NCBI GenBank assembly: GCA_951640165.1
Contig: OX621250.1
Span: 8,990,001-9,054,000 of the forward strand
Direction: 5' to 3'
Length of the DNA: 64,000 bases
From: Pseudoips prasinana
Lineage: Eukaryota > Arthropoda > Insecta > Lepidoptera > Nolidae
Shown here: one piece after another, positions 44,265 through 55,939 of the stretch
How positions within the stretch are numbered: the first letter of the stretch is position 1
Layout: each line of letters starts with the position of its first letter
Program-made: the position numbers and the translations under genes
Notes under the pieces: generated by a model
Seen by the model: only the letters and a program-made list of their open reading frames with translations
What the model was told of the DNA's origin: nothing
Database searches by the model: none

Positions 44265-44562
44265 TCTATACATATAATAAAATCGTAGGAAAGTCAAAAC
44301 TGTACATTGAATATTTTTTAGAAAGGATACTTGGGGCGTGATCTACAATTGATATTGAAGCCAAAAATATAGGTTTTAGAATTTTTGTCTGTGTGGCTAA
44401 ACTCAAAAAGTACTGCATGGATTTACTTCAAATTTTGCATATTACTAAGAGCTCGGGTCAACATATTATTATAGGCTACATATTATCACGCTATCACCTA
44501 CGGGGGAGGAGCTGTGATAATTTATAAAATTTAATGTGGGTAAAACCGCGGGGCACAGCTAG
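44265..44562 (+). mobile_element. Complete non-autonomous Helitron (~298 bp)
   Basis: Starts A|TCTATACATATAATAAAATC and ends GGTAAAACCGCGGGGCACAG then CTAG|T, with a GC-rich element just before the end, as in Helitrons. Same family as the tandem array at 35437-41634; serves as its single-copy reference. Confidence 0.82.
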
Positions 44563-44599
44563 TGACATAATAAATTTCAAATTTTAATAAGTTAAAATA

Positions 44600-44892
44600 G
44601 TAAAGTTTGGGCACAGCGTTCATTCGCTCAAAGAGCAGCCCAACTGGGGAGTACTCCACTTTACGGAAGACATTCCTTAATAATATCATTAATAATTTAA
44701 TGTTGTGTTTCTGAGTGTGAGTAAGGTAGCCAGAGCTGATAGGGTTGGGAGGGTCAGCAATAATTGTTCGCGGGCTCTTTTCAAATCCGGCAACGCACCC
44801 GCTACTCCTTGGTGTTGCGAGTGTCCATGGGCGGCGGTGATCACGAACCATAAGGTGACCCACTTGCTCGTTTGTCGGGAGGCCATTATATA
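44600..44892 (+). repeat. LINE 3'-UTR-like repeat
   Basis: Contains TCGCTCAAAGAGCAGCCCAA, GTGAGTAAGGTAGCCAGAGC, CCGGCAACGCACCCGCTACT and a GTGACCCACTTGCTCGTTTG end. A second copy is at 54906-55212 and a fragment at 8185-8290. It abuts the inverted-repeat complex. Confidence 0.65.
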
Positions 44893-44933
44893 GACTTTTT
44901 AGATAGGTGAGTGAATCACCTATCTAAAAAGTC
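44893..44933. repeat. 18-bp hairpin at left edge of the inverted-repeat complex
   Basis: GACTTTTTAGATAGGTGA, a 5-base spacer, then its perfect complement. The same 18-mer ends segment A' at 48130-48147, so it marks a breakpoint. Confidence 0.9.
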
Positions 44934-45068
44934 ATATGATAAACTGGCAAATCTAGTAAACATCGCTAAAATATTTGCCTTGAATGTGCCGCAGATGCAA
45001 GTGTGATTCGTACCGGACGACTGATCAAAATCACCACTTCCTAGTTTTGAGTTTATGTGGATGTTAGT
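44916..45068. repeat. Inverted segment A (partner 47995-48147)
   Basis: 153 bp identical, as far as I could compare, to the reverse complement of 47995-48147 (coordinate sum 93063 at both ends). It contains CGTACCGGACGACTGATCAA. Confidence 0.88.
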
Positions 45069-47767
45069 GTGCGTGTGTGTGTGTGGAGTGTGTGTGGTGT
45101 GGTGTGTGTGATGTTAAGTGTATATCTGTGTGTGTGTGTGTGTGTTTGTGTGCGTGTCTGTATTACTTACTCTAGAATTTTGATAAATTCTTCGGTTTGG
45201 TTATAATTCAGCGTAAGGAGCCAGTGACTCACTAATTTTTATATTATACGTTATGAAAAGTGTGATCGGGCGAGGCGCACGGAAGTTAAGAGGTAGATAA
45301 AAGTTAGTGAAGATAGAAAGGAAGAGAATTACGTGTAGTATATTACTGAAGGGGCGAGAGAGAGGCGCGAGCATATATTTTCTTTCTCTCTTTCTTCGGT
45401 CGCACTGTCTAAAGCACATTAGATTTTTCATGGACATTTCTAATTTTATGTACCTATATAACCTCACTTATAATGTAATTTCCAATAGAGAATCGGTTTT
45501 AATTCTGTTAAGTATTTTTTATCTACGACATAAACAAACACAAAAAATCAAATCTTTTCTCTAATATAAATTAAATCATTGAGACGATTAACGCGAAACT
45601 ACAGAAGAATTTTTACCTCCTTCAATTTTACTTCTAGGCATTAGAATTTATGGAAAGATTCCGTGAAAATAGAAATCATTGTATATGGTTACATTTCCAT
45701 ATTTCATTTTTTACCGTCCTCTAGTAACTTTTAACTAAATTAACACAATATTTTAGTAGGTACTGTGATCGAAATAAAGTTTCGTATGGTTATATTCAAA
45801 GATTATAAATAAATTAATTGAAATTTGGAACGTCACAGTAAAATTACTCGGTTTACAATATATTGTTCAATATAAAAATTTTTGATTACGCTGATTGTTA
45901 GCCTAAGAGGCTTGCACTTGTTCGTTGGACAATAGACACAACACACACACTACGTCAGACAATAGGTGGTTAACTCAAAACACCAAGTTAATAAGAATAT
46001 AAACTAGTTAACTCGCGCCATAAGGCATTCCTGGATGGAACTGGAACGGGATGACATCTCCACGGGGTGAGATGGGGTTATACTTTGCGTACACGCACAC
46101 ACGCGCGTTTTATTATGATATAACTGAACTAAAACATTATTATGTGTTGAAACTTATAATAACCTACTATCAAAGATATTCCAACTATAAATCCCATTCA
46201 AGGGTTTTTGTTGCCAATTTTAGGTTGAAAAGCGTATAGATACCTAAATTGGGATGGGTGTGATTTGTCGTTTTAAATCATCTCAATACATACAATACAA
46301 TATTTCATCGGAGGGTAACTATTAGTTTCCATTATTCGTTTGACATTGAATTATAAATAAATATCTTGGGTAATAAATACTGACATTAGTTTCCAAATTA
46401 GGCAGAGCCTGTGCTATGACAAGCAGACGGTTGATGAACATACTTATACAATATCTATATATAATAGATTGGATTGTATGTTTTACATCATGGTTTCAAT
46501 GATTTTGAAATATTATACGACTTTTTATGAAGTGCTATTTCTTTAATTAATTTTTAATTAGGTAGTTTATATTTACAAATAAGATAACAAATCTAATTAA
46601 TGTCTAAAGTCTACTTAAATGTTGCAAATAAAAAATAGCATTCAAGTCACAATCTAAGGGTAGTGTGCCCAAAAAGTGTCAAAATTACCTCCTTGTATAA
46701 CCAAGCTCATAACGCTGATCGAGTTACACCCCAGCCCTTGGGCCACCTGAACCTTTAACAAGGCGTTTGAACAATTTCTTCACAAATTTGCGTGTTTCTG
46801 AACCCCATGGGCCCATAGTTTCAAACGCAAACGGAAGAAAAATATACCCGTCGCGATTATTGTATCAACATCATCATGTCAGCCAAAGTACGTCCACAGC
46901 TGTACTAAAGCCTCCCTAAAGAATGGGGGATATGGCATAATCGCCACGCTTATATGTATACGGGTTGGCGATCGCAATTTGATGGTCATAGTTCACAGAA
47001 AAACGCTGCTGCCCGTTCTCTGGTAGGTATTCCCTCGGACGATTTCTACGCCAATGGGATAAAATGCCGTCACCACACAGCATGATTATTATAATACGTT
47101 TTAAGTAATAATGGCTACCTAAAAAAACATGTTTAAACCACTTTAATAATCTATTTAAGTAACTTTAAAAGAATCTATTACGAAGCCATCAACATTGGTA
47201 CGAAAATAGTTTGGAGTAACCCAGTTAGCTCGAACAGTTTCATGGAAAAGTGCAACCCGTGCCAAAGATAATTTATGTTTGGCCAGACAGACTGTTGTGA
47301 ATGTTTTAATGGATGTTAAACTGCAAATATCGTATATTTACGTTGAGAAGAAGATATACTCAAGGAAATATCTCGTCTTATTTTTCAAATACATTTAAAC
47401 GCATGTTTTTTTTCTACTTTAATTATTTTTGCTTCGTCAGGATTATATTTGATTACATTCATTTCAGTTTGTTCTAAACATTTTTTATGTATGTAGGTAT
47501 TTATTCTGCTTCAATAAATAGAGTGATTTAGAACAACAGCTTATTTGCTGTAGATTATGAAGAATGATAAGCGTTAGCGACAAGCGTGGCAATTATGGCA
47601 TATCCTCCCAAGATGTTTCTTGGGGTTTGTCCATCAGTGGACTTCTTACAGCTGTAATGATGATGAAGAATTAATACTCAGAAGATCAAGAGCAACTAGA
47701 ACTCCATTGTATAATATTTTCAACAGAATTAAATATTAAACTTGACAACAAAATCATATCAACCTGG
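45067..47767. repeat. 2.7-kb inverted arm B (partner 49480-52180)
   Basis: 2701 bp repeated in reverse at 49480-52180; matching positions sum to 97247 at both ends and at internal checkpoints, so there is no net indel. The compared stretches showed a single mismatch (near 45819). The arm carries a GT-rich microsatellite, simple AT-rich sequence, a LINE C-terminal relic (46705-46850) and the 46935-47090 repeat. No host gene seen; paired ORFs in both arms are mirror images. Confidence 0.93.
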
Positions 47768-47768
47768 A

Positions 47769-47960
47769 CGGAAGATGAGCATATGGGTCACATAATACTT
47801 TGCAGTTACCAGTAGATGAGTTAATGAAGCTTACAACACACATGGTATTTCTCACCCACGCGTGACTGTCAATCTCCCTTCCCCTCGCAGACATAAACTT
47901 CAAAACCCTTGCACCGAAATTATTCGTAAACACACTTAAATATTTTGATCTAGTTATCAA
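47769..47960. repeat. Inverted segment C (partner 48153-48344)
   Basis: 192 bp, reverse complement of 48153-48344 (sum 96113 at both ends). It begins CGGAAGATGAGCATATGGG. It directly abuts arm B. Confidence 0.9.
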
Positions 47961-47994
47961 ATTGCAGGAATGAGGACAGTCTTAAAGCTATCGG

Positions 47995-48147
47995 ACTAAC
48001 ATCCACATAAACTCAAAACTAGGAAGTGGTGATTTTGATCAGTCGTCCGGTACGAATCACACTTGCATCTGCGGCACATTCAAGGCAAATATTTTAGCGA
48101 TGTTTACTAGATTTGCCAGTTTATCATATGACTTTTTAGATAGGTGA
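47995..48147. repeat. Inverted segment A'
   Basis: Reverse complement of 44916-45068. It lies in the loop between C and C', so the A pair and the C pair interleave. Confidence 0.88.
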
Positions 48148-48152
48148 GGTGA

Positions 48153-48344
48153 TTGATAACTAGATCAAAATATTTAAGTGTGTTTACGAATAATTTCGGT
48201 GCAAGGGTTTTGAAGTTTATGTCTGCGAGGGGAAGGGAGATTGACAGTCACGCGTGGGTGAGAAATACCATGTGTGTTGTAAGCTTCATTAACTCATCTA
48301 CTGGTAACTGCAAAGTATTATGTGACCCATATGCTCATCTTCCG
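48153..48344. repeat. Inverted segment C'
   Basis: Reverse complement of 47769-47960. Five bases separate it from A'. Confidence 0.9.
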
Positions 48345-48394
48345 TTTATCGGTGGCAGTATATAAAATATGAACAGTATGGAAAGTATTATATT

Positions 48395-48862
48395 ATACAC
48401 GACGGGCAGGTTCACGTGGTTGCCTTTCGCGCGGCAGGTCGTGGGTTTGATTCCGACCCAGTACAGATATTTGTATGCATGAACATGTCTGTTTGTAATT
48501 AGCCATATAAGTATGTATTTACCAAAAGAAAAGTAGAATATCAGTTATATTCGGTCTTTATTTTTTTGTAATAATGTATCAATATTAATTGTTACCTTTT
48601 TTTAGTTTAATTTTTAATTTAATTAATTTTACTTTGTTGCCTAATTTATTGTTTGAATACCAAACGCGGGGAGGGCACTGAACTCTGTAACATAGGTTTA
48701 ATAACCTAGCACAGGATCCAAGGGCTTCAAATAAACTGTACCATATATTTAATAAAGATTATGAATTAAATAAAAACCTTAATTATGAAACTAACTGGTT
48801 TCCATAGTACAAGCTCTGCTTAATTTGGGATCAGTTGGCCGTGTGAGAATAATGTCCCAAAC
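48395..48862 (+). mobile_element. SINE family C copy split by a retroposon 3' end
   Basis: Blocks 48395-48552 (B-box GTGGGTTTGATTCCGACCC) and 48788-48862 (TTTCCATAGTACAAGCTCTG) are the two parts of one family-C SINE. The ~235 bp between them ends in AATAAA-rich sequence and is probably a retroposed LINE 3' end. Confidence 0.65.
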
Positions 48863-49195
48863 TCTTTCAACAGAGTCTTATAAAAATATTCTAGATTAAA
48901 AGCATGATTGAAATTATTTTCAACACCATCTTTTGGGTATAGCTGAATCGCCTTTTACACTTATTAATAATTTCAAAGAAATTAGATTTGACAGTATTTA
49001 ATATTATGTGGTGATGGTTAAAACTCAAATGTCACACAGCTTTCAGATATCTTATCACTAGATCATTGGTCCATTTTGTAGGAAACCTGCCTTAAAGTTC
49101 ATGATCACCAATCGAAAACAGTAAGAGAGATTCAGAAAAAAAATAGTATGTCTAGTAGGAGGATATCTCTTTTAGTATCCTTTTCCATTTCTTTA
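48863..49195. other. Unassigned sequence in the spacer of the large inverted repeat
   Basis: AT-rich; no frame or repeat recognised. Confidence 0.4.
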
Positions 49196-49199
49196 TTTA

Positions 49200-49470
49200 T
49201 CATAATAATAATATCTAGGGAAAGTAATAATATCTAGGGACAATGTCACAAAGATCATCCTAGCCCCAAACTAAGCAAAGCTTGTACTATTGGTACCAGG
49301 CGACGATATACATACCTACTTATATAGATAGATAAATACTTAAATACATAGAAAATCAGAAACAAATATTCGTGCTCATCACACAAATATTTGCACTTAC
49401 CGGGATTCGAACCCAGGACCTCCAGCTTCGTAGGCAGGAGCACTACCAACTAGGCTACGGCGACCGTCAA
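49200..49470 (-). mobile_element. SINE family B copy
   Basis: - strand copy with intact head (GTCGCCGTAGCCTAGTTGG), B-box and body. Its head ends ten bases before arm B' begins. Confidence 0.85.
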
Positions 49471-49479
49471 TCATCATAT

Positions 49480-52180
49480 CCAGGTTGATATGATTTTGTT
49501 GTCAAGTTTAATATTTAATTCTGTTGAAAATATTATACAATGGAGTTCTAGTTGCTCTTGATCTTCTGAGTATTAATTCTTCATCATCATTACAGCTGTA
49601 AGAAGTCCACTGATGGACAAACCCCAAGAAACATCTTGGGAGGATATGCCATAATTGCCACGCTTGTCGCTAACGCTTATAATTCTTCATAATCTACAGC
49701 AAATAAGCTGTTGTTCTAAATCACTCTATTTATTGAAGCAGAATAAATACCTACATACATAAAAAATGTTTAGAACAAACTGAAATGAATGTAATCAAAT
49801 ATAATCCTGACGAAGCAAAAATAATTAAAGTAGAAAAAAAACATGCGTTTAAATGTATTTGAAAAATAAGACGAGATATTTCCTTGAGTATATCTTCTTC
49901 TCAACGTAAATATACGATATTTGCAGTTTAACATCCATTAAAACATTCACAACAGTCTGTCTGGCCAAACATAAATTATCTTTGGCACGGGTTGCACTTT
50001 TCCATGAAACTGTTCGAGCTAACTGGGTTACTCCAAACTATTTTCGTACCAATGTTGATGGCTTCGTAATAGATTCTTTTAAAGTTACTTAAATAGATTA
50101 TTAAAGTGGTTTAAACATGTTTTTTTAGGTAGCCATTATTACTTAAAACGTATTATAATAATCATGCTGTGTGGTGACGGCATTTTATCCCATTGGCGTA
50201 GAAATCGTCCGAGGGAATACCTACCAGAGAACGGGCAGCAGCGTTTTTCTGTGAACTATGACCATCAAATTGCGATCGCCAACCCGTATACATATAAGCG
50301 TGGCGATTATGCCATATCCCCCATTCTTTAGGGAGGCTTTAGTACAGCTGTGGACGTACTTTGGCTGACATGATGATGTTGATACAATAATCGCGACGGG
50401 TATATTTTTCTTCCGTTTGCGTTTGAAACTATGGGCCCATGGGGTTCAGAAACACGCAAATTTGTGAAGAAATTGTTCAAACGCCTTGTTAAAGGTTCAG
50501 GTGGCCCAAGGGCTGGGGTGTAACTCGATCAGCGTTATGAGCTTGGTTATACAAGGAGGTAATTTTGACACTTTTTGGGCACACTACCCTTAGATTGTGA
50601 CTTGAATGCTATTTTTTATTTGCAACATTTAAGTAGACTTTAGACATTAATTAGATTTGTTATCTTATTTGTAAATATAAACTACCTAATTAAAAATTAA
50701 TTAAAGAAATAGCACTTCATAAAAAGTCGTATAATATTTCAAAATCATTGAAACCATGATGTAAAACATACAATCCAATCTATTATATATAGATATTGTA
50801 TAAGTATGTTCATCAACCGTCTGCTTGTCATAGCACAGGCTCTGCCTAATTTGGAAACTAATGTCAGTATTTATTACCCAAGATATTTATTTATAATTCA
50901 ATGTCAAACGAATAATGGAAACTAATAGTTACCCTCCGATGAAATATTGTATTGTATGTATTGAGATGATTTAAAACGACAAATCACACCCATCCCAATT
51001 TAGGTATCTATACGCTTTTCAACCTAAAATTGGCAACAAAAACCCTTGAATGGGATTTATAGTTGGAATATCTTTGATAGTAGGTTATTATAAGTTTCAA
51101 CACATAATAATGTTTTAGTTCAGTTATATCATAATAAAACGCGCGTGTGTGCGTGTACGCAAAGTATAACCCCATCTCACCCCGTGGAGATGTCATCCCG
51201 TTCCAGTTCCATCCAGGAATGCCTTATGGCGCGAGTTAACTAGTTTATATTCTTATTAACTTGGTGTTTTGAGTTAACCACCTATTGTCTGACGTAGTGT
51301 GTGTGTTGTGTCTATTGTCCAACGAACAAGTGCAAGCCTCTTAGGCTAACAATCAGCGTAATCAAAAATTTTTATATTGAACAATATATTGTAAACCGAG
51401 TAATTTTACTGTGACGTTCCAAATTTGAATTAATTTATTTATAATCTTTGAATATAACCATACGAAACTTTATTTCGATCACAGTACCTACTAAAATATT
51501 GTGTTAATTTAGTTAAAAGTTACTAGAGGACGGTAAAAAATGAAATATGGAAATGTAACCATATACAATGATTTCTATTTTCACGGAATCTTTCCATAAA
51601 TTCTAATGCCTAGAAGTAAAATTGAAGGAGGTAAAAATTCTTCTGTAGTTTCGCGTTAATCGTCTCAATGATTTAATTTATATTAGAGAAAAGATTTGAT
51701 TTTTTGTGTTTGTTTATGTCGTAGATAAAAAATACTTAACAGAATTAAAACCGATTCTCTATTGGAAATTACATTATAAGTGAGGTTATATAGGTACATA
51801 AAATTAGAAATGTCCATGAAAAATCTAATGTGCTTTAGACAGTGCGACCGAAGAAAGAGAGAAAGAAAATATATGCTCGCGCCTCTCTCTCGCCCCTTCA
51901 GTAATATACTACACGTAATTCTCTTCCTTTCTATCTTCACTAACTTTTATCTACCTCTTAACTTCCGTGCGCCTCGCCCGATCACACTTTTCATAACGTA
52001 TAATATAAAAATTAGTGAGTCACTGGCTCCTTACGCTGAATTATAACCAAACCGAAGAATTTATCAAAATTCTAGAGTAAGTAATACAGACACGCACACA
52101 AACACACACACACACACACAGATATACACTTAACATCACACACACCACACCACACACACTCCACACACACACACGCACAC
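49480..52180. repeat. 2.7-kb inverted arm B'
   Basis: Reverse complement of 45067-47767. On the + strand, 50398-50560 reads IFLPFAFETMGPWGSETRKF then VKKLFKRLVKGSGGPRAGV. This is the C-terminal block of a LINE family and is already broken by a stop, showing that the arm was old sequence when it was duplicated. Segment A is not repeated beyond 52180; instead a CA-rich tract follows. Confidence 0.93.
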
Positions 52181-52202
52181 ACCATACACACACACATACT
52201 CA
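52085..52202. repeat. CA microsatellite tract
   Basis: Mixed CA/CACACC tract to 52202; mirror of the GT tract at 45067-45155, extended here beyond the duplicated arm. Confidence 0.85.
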
Positions 52203-52512
52203 AATTATGTTGATTGTTCTAGTTTCGGTCTTAAGTTCTAGAATTAAGTTTTTGTGAACGGATAGCAGAGCCTAGGTCCTACAACACAGGGAATCCTAGT
52301 GTAGGATCTAGGGCATAACCAATAATCAAAAATTTTCTGGCAATAAGTAAACGATTTTTCAAAAGATTTTTTTTCAATAACGCTCTCGTCATGCATTTAG
52401 CAGCTTACTCTCCAAAACAAGCGTGCGTAAAGTTTTACTTCAACAATTGTCTATAAATCTCTTTATTTGACGTAGGCTACAAAGCTATTGATAATACATA
52501 GTATAATATACT

Positions 52513-52790
52513 GCACTAGCTGTGCCTCGCGGTTTTACCCGCAATAAACTTTATAAAATATAGCATATGTGCTATTCGGATATATAAGCTACATATTACC
52601 TAGAAAATTATATACCTACTTATTACCTTTGCATGCCGTAAGGTAGAATGCGGAAGAGCTATTTGTTAAAATGTGAACACCTTATTTTGTACCCACATTC
52701 TTTGCAAAATAAATGATTTCTGATTTCTATATTATTACAAAGTTTCATTAGAATCCGTTCGGTGGATCCGTACATACGCGGACTTAATGC
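52513..52790 (-). mobile_element. Helitron remnant
   Basis: - strand 3' end CTAG with CGCGGTTTTACCCGC hairpin region, then TATTCGGATATATAAGC. An unrelated ~130-bp piece with AATGATTTCTGATTTC interrupts it before TTACAAAGTTTCATTAGAATCC resumes. Confidence 0.55.
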
Positions 52791-53027
52791 CAAAGGCATT
52801 TTCTACTAGTGCAGAGAGATCATGGCGGGTGCACTTAGGTTATAACAAATTTATTTACTTATTATAATTTATAGGAGATATCGTAGTAACACACAAAAAT
52901 CCATGAAAATTATTATACTTTATGAATGCTAATTACCCGTGCGAAATTGTGTCGGGTATATATTTTTTGCATTTGCCGCATATTTTTTAATTGTATTCTT
53001 TAAGTTAATTATAACTTTTTATTTTAT

Positions 53028-53245
53028 ATCAGGATAGCTGTGCCCCCGACTTCGTCCGCGTGTTAATTCGTTTATTTATTTTTTACAAAAATAAAAGCTT
53101 TTCTAAAATAAAAGTAACCTAAGTTACTCCTTATTACATTAGCTACCTGCCAATAAAAGTCCCGTCAAAATCGGTCCAGCCATTTCAGAGATTAGCCGCA
53201 ACAAACAGACAGACAGACAGACAAAAATTGTAAAAAAGAATATTT
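53028..53245 (-). mobile_element. Helitron-like repeat fragment
   Basis: GATAGCTGTGCCCCCGACTTCG start, AATCGGTCCAGCCATTTCAG middle and a GACA microsatellite (53207-53222). The GCCCxCGACTTCGTCCGCG end is shared by many lepidopteran Helitron-like and related repeats. Confidence 0.45.
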
Positions 53246-53750
53246 TGGAGTATGTACCGTATATATATTCATATACATGTAGTAAAAATCGGTTATTTCA
53301 ATATTACAAACAGACACTTCAATTTTATTTATTTGTATGTATAGAAGATGTATAGATTAATTGGAACGTCACTTAATATCTTAGCGGTTACTATCTGAAC
53401 AGTATTGTTCTCCAACACCAGATATAGATTATACCATCGCTATTACAGTTTCTATTTTGATCAGTAGGTTATAGCTGTACTTATGAATATACTATAATCT
53501 ATTTGATGACGTCACTTGGCAATAGCCCTAAAAATTAAAGAACCATAACCAATGATCAAATCTAGATTATTCTGGTACCAGGCCACTTTAAAACTAAAAT
53601 AAAATTATGAAATATACTTACTATAATATAAATTGAATATATTTTTTACATCTCAAATGATTTAATGTGATTATTAACGTTTATGTTTTTTAATATACAA
53701 TTTTATTTTATCAGTAATAAAATGACATAAAATTATTTACTAATTTTCCA
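53246..53750. other. Intergenic AT-rich stretch, nothing recognised
   Basis: No splice-bounded open frame or repeat shared with the window. Confidence 0.4.
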
Positions 53751-53764
53751 TTCCCTTTGGAAAT

Positions 53765-54145
53765 ATATAGCGTTTTTCTCACTATTAATCTCGTTTTAAT
53801 TAAAATTCACTGAAATCACCAATCAAAATAACAAAACTGGTGCTGCGGATAAATTTCTTATTTTTTTACTGTAATTTCTATACTTTGTGTTACATGCGCA
53901 TGCGCATCGGTAGCCTAATATTGAATAATAATTAAAAACCATACCATATATTTAATAAAAATTGTACTCACATATTTCCATTCATGTTTAATATATTCAC
54001 AATTATTTTTCCAATAAAAATACACTGCTATCACCAATAAAAATAAGAAAACTGGTGCTGCGACGAAGGGATAATTTTCTTCTTTTTTCCTTTAATTACG
54101 GGACTTTGCGTCACATGCGCGTGCGCGTCCGTCGTTCGTTCTGAA
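53765..54145. promoter_or_regulatory. Diverged tandem duplication with NRF-1/EWG-like sites
   Basis: Two ~150-bp copies (about 53765-53915 and 53987-54145) share ATCACCAAT, AAAACTGGTGCTGCG, a T-rich stretch and ACTTTG(T/C)GT(T/C)ACATGCGC. Copy 1 has the perfect palindrome TGCGCATGCGCA (53895-53906), copy 2 the variant TGCGCGTGCGCG. The palindrome matches the NRF-1 / Drosophila EWG consensus, a common core-promoter element. A signal-peptide-like exon begins ~70 bp after copy 2. Promoter function is inferred. Confidence 0.35.
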
Positions 54146-54214
54146 GGACTGGGTGTGTTTAGTTGCGTAACACATGGATACGTGAATGAACTAAACCGTT
54201 CTAAGGAGACATTT

Positions 54215-54277
54215 ATGACTTACGTAAAATTTTCTGCAATTCTTTATGTGACACTTTTAATGTGCGGTTTGTGTACA
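54215..54277 (+). CDS. Candidate first exon encoding a signal peptide
   Basis: ATG ACT TAC begins a 21-codon stretch: MTYVKFSA then ILYVTLLMCGLCT, a short n-region with one Lys followed by a 13-residue hydrophobic core and small residues. This is the shape of a secretory signal peptide. It ends at ACA|GTATAA, a possible splice donor; unspliced, it would stop one codon later. The GC-richer upstream with NRF-1-like sites supports a promoter. No downstream exon was identified. It could equally be a chance open frame. Confidence 0.3.
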
Positions 54278-54594
54278 GTATAAATATTTTTTGTTTTGAT
54301 TAATAGTTTTGGACTGAATTGGAGAAATAATGGCGTAACATAGCATATTAAATATCTATATAAAAGACTAGTTTGGACTACATCCCAATAATATTGATAA
54401 AGATTTCAAGTCCTGCTTTCTTTTTAATAAACCCAATAAACTATTAAAATACGTCTAACGGGTAGTAGATTAAAGAATTGTTAATTTTAAAAACATAGTA
54501 GACATTGACTTTCTTTTATCTCAGAGTAATAATTAATGAATATTCCAATTAATATAATAATAATATTATATTAAATATAATAATCCACTATGAC

Positions 54595-54785
54595 TGCAAG
54601 TGTGGCGCAATGGTTAAGACAGTCGTCGGGTTCAATTTCTGCGCAGGACTCATATGTGTGACCCATAAATAGTTGTTCTGAATCTCGTTGTGCCTTGTGT
54701 CCATCAATTATATGTTTGTAAAGTACACAGCAAGTAAAGTTGCAAGTACACAGGGATATATTTCCCTTATGCGGGCGTTGCCTAT
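54595..54785 (+). mobile_element. SINE family A copy
   Basis: + strand; head AAGTGTGGCGCAATGGTTAAG, damaged B box, body ATAAATAGTTGTTCTGAATC, tail GCGGGCGTTGCC. Confidence 0.8.
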
Positions 54786-54905
54786 TAAAATATATTAAAT
54801 ATAATAATACTTACAATTAAATTTATTAGAACAATGTAGAAATCACTCAGGAGGCGCGCGGTAAGAGCTACGCTACAGTTTATATTTACAGGTTATATTT
54901 TTTTT

Positions 54906-55212
54906 TAGAGAGGTAAGGCACAGCGATCATTCACTCAAAGAGCAGCCTGACTGGGGAAGTACCTCCACCTTACAGAAAATATTCCTTAATAATAACATTA
55001 ATAACTTTGATGTTGTATTTCTGCGTGTGAGTAAGGTCGCCAGAGCTCATCGGGGTGGGGTAAGGGTCAGCAACACAGGTTTGCTGACTCTATTAAAGGC
55101 CGGCAACGCACCCGCTACTCCTCTGGTGTTGCGAGTGACCATGGGCGTCGGTGATCACTTACCATCAGGTGACCCACTGGCTCGTTTGTCGCCCTCTGAT
55201 ATCAAAAATAAA
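54906..55212 (+). repeat. LINE 3'-UTR-like repeat
   Basis: Second copy of 44600-44892: CAAAGAGCAGCCTGACTGGG, GTAAGGTCGCCAGAGCTC, CCGGCAACGCACCCGCTACT, GTGACCCACTGGCTCGTTTG. Confidence 0.65.
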
Positions 55213-55436
55213 TAAATATGTAATTCTGTAGTTATCATCGATATTCATGTTTTTCAATATTAATCGATTGTTATAAATTAGCACATATTTAAAAAATAAT
55301 TGCCTGAATCACGACGGTATTATAGAAAATGGCTATTACAACGACAATGCACTTCCAGATGCCGAACAACTAAATACGAGTACATCACCTTTTATCTTCT
55401 TCTAAACGATGTATTTTCAGGCATTAGGTAGTTAAT

Positions 55437-55799
55437 TTTCAAATAGTCTTTCATTTGAGCCAGTACATTTTTGTAATTGTACTTAATATATTTTCAAAAA
55501 TAATGACTGATTTGTTGGTCTAATGGTTAGTGCCACTGACTGCTGAGCCAAAGGTCGTGGGTTCGATCCCCAGGTCAAATCTTTGTATGATGGGCACGAA
55601 TATTTGTTCCACGTCTGGGTGTAAATTATCTATAATGTGGATGTTTTTGGAAGTGTAATATAAGCATATTTATCAGTTCTCTGGCTGCCATAACACAGGC
55701 TGTGCCTAGTTTGGGATCCGATGGCAGTGTGTTAGTTATCTCAAGATATTTATTTAAGTTACTTAATTTTTAAAACCTTATTAACAATAATATGGTACA
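55437..55799 (+). repeat. Segmental duplication copy 1 (contains SINE family E)
   Basis: About 360 bp repeated at 57146-57512 with roughly 97% identity. The match extends beyond the SINE (55510-55760) on both sides, from TCAAATAGTCTTTCATTT to AATATGGTACAATTAA. It is therefore a duplication of genomic DNA and not two SINE insertions. Confidence 0.85.
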
Positions 55800-55939
55800 A
55801 TTAAGACGCCGCTAATAGAATATAACTTCTGAATGTTGGAACTCCAACGCAGAGTGTAATATTTAAATGATTTTATTAAAGTGCGCGTCGGCTCTTTTGA
55901 TGGTACTATTTATTAATGGTTTATTATTAAATTAAGCAC

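Noticed and set aside
45201..52046. Paired identical ORFs (e.g. 45201-45467/51780-52046, 46051-46239/51008-51196, 47754-47960/48153-48365)
   Set aside because: They are mirror images created by the inverted arms; no domain, start context or codon pattern supports coding.
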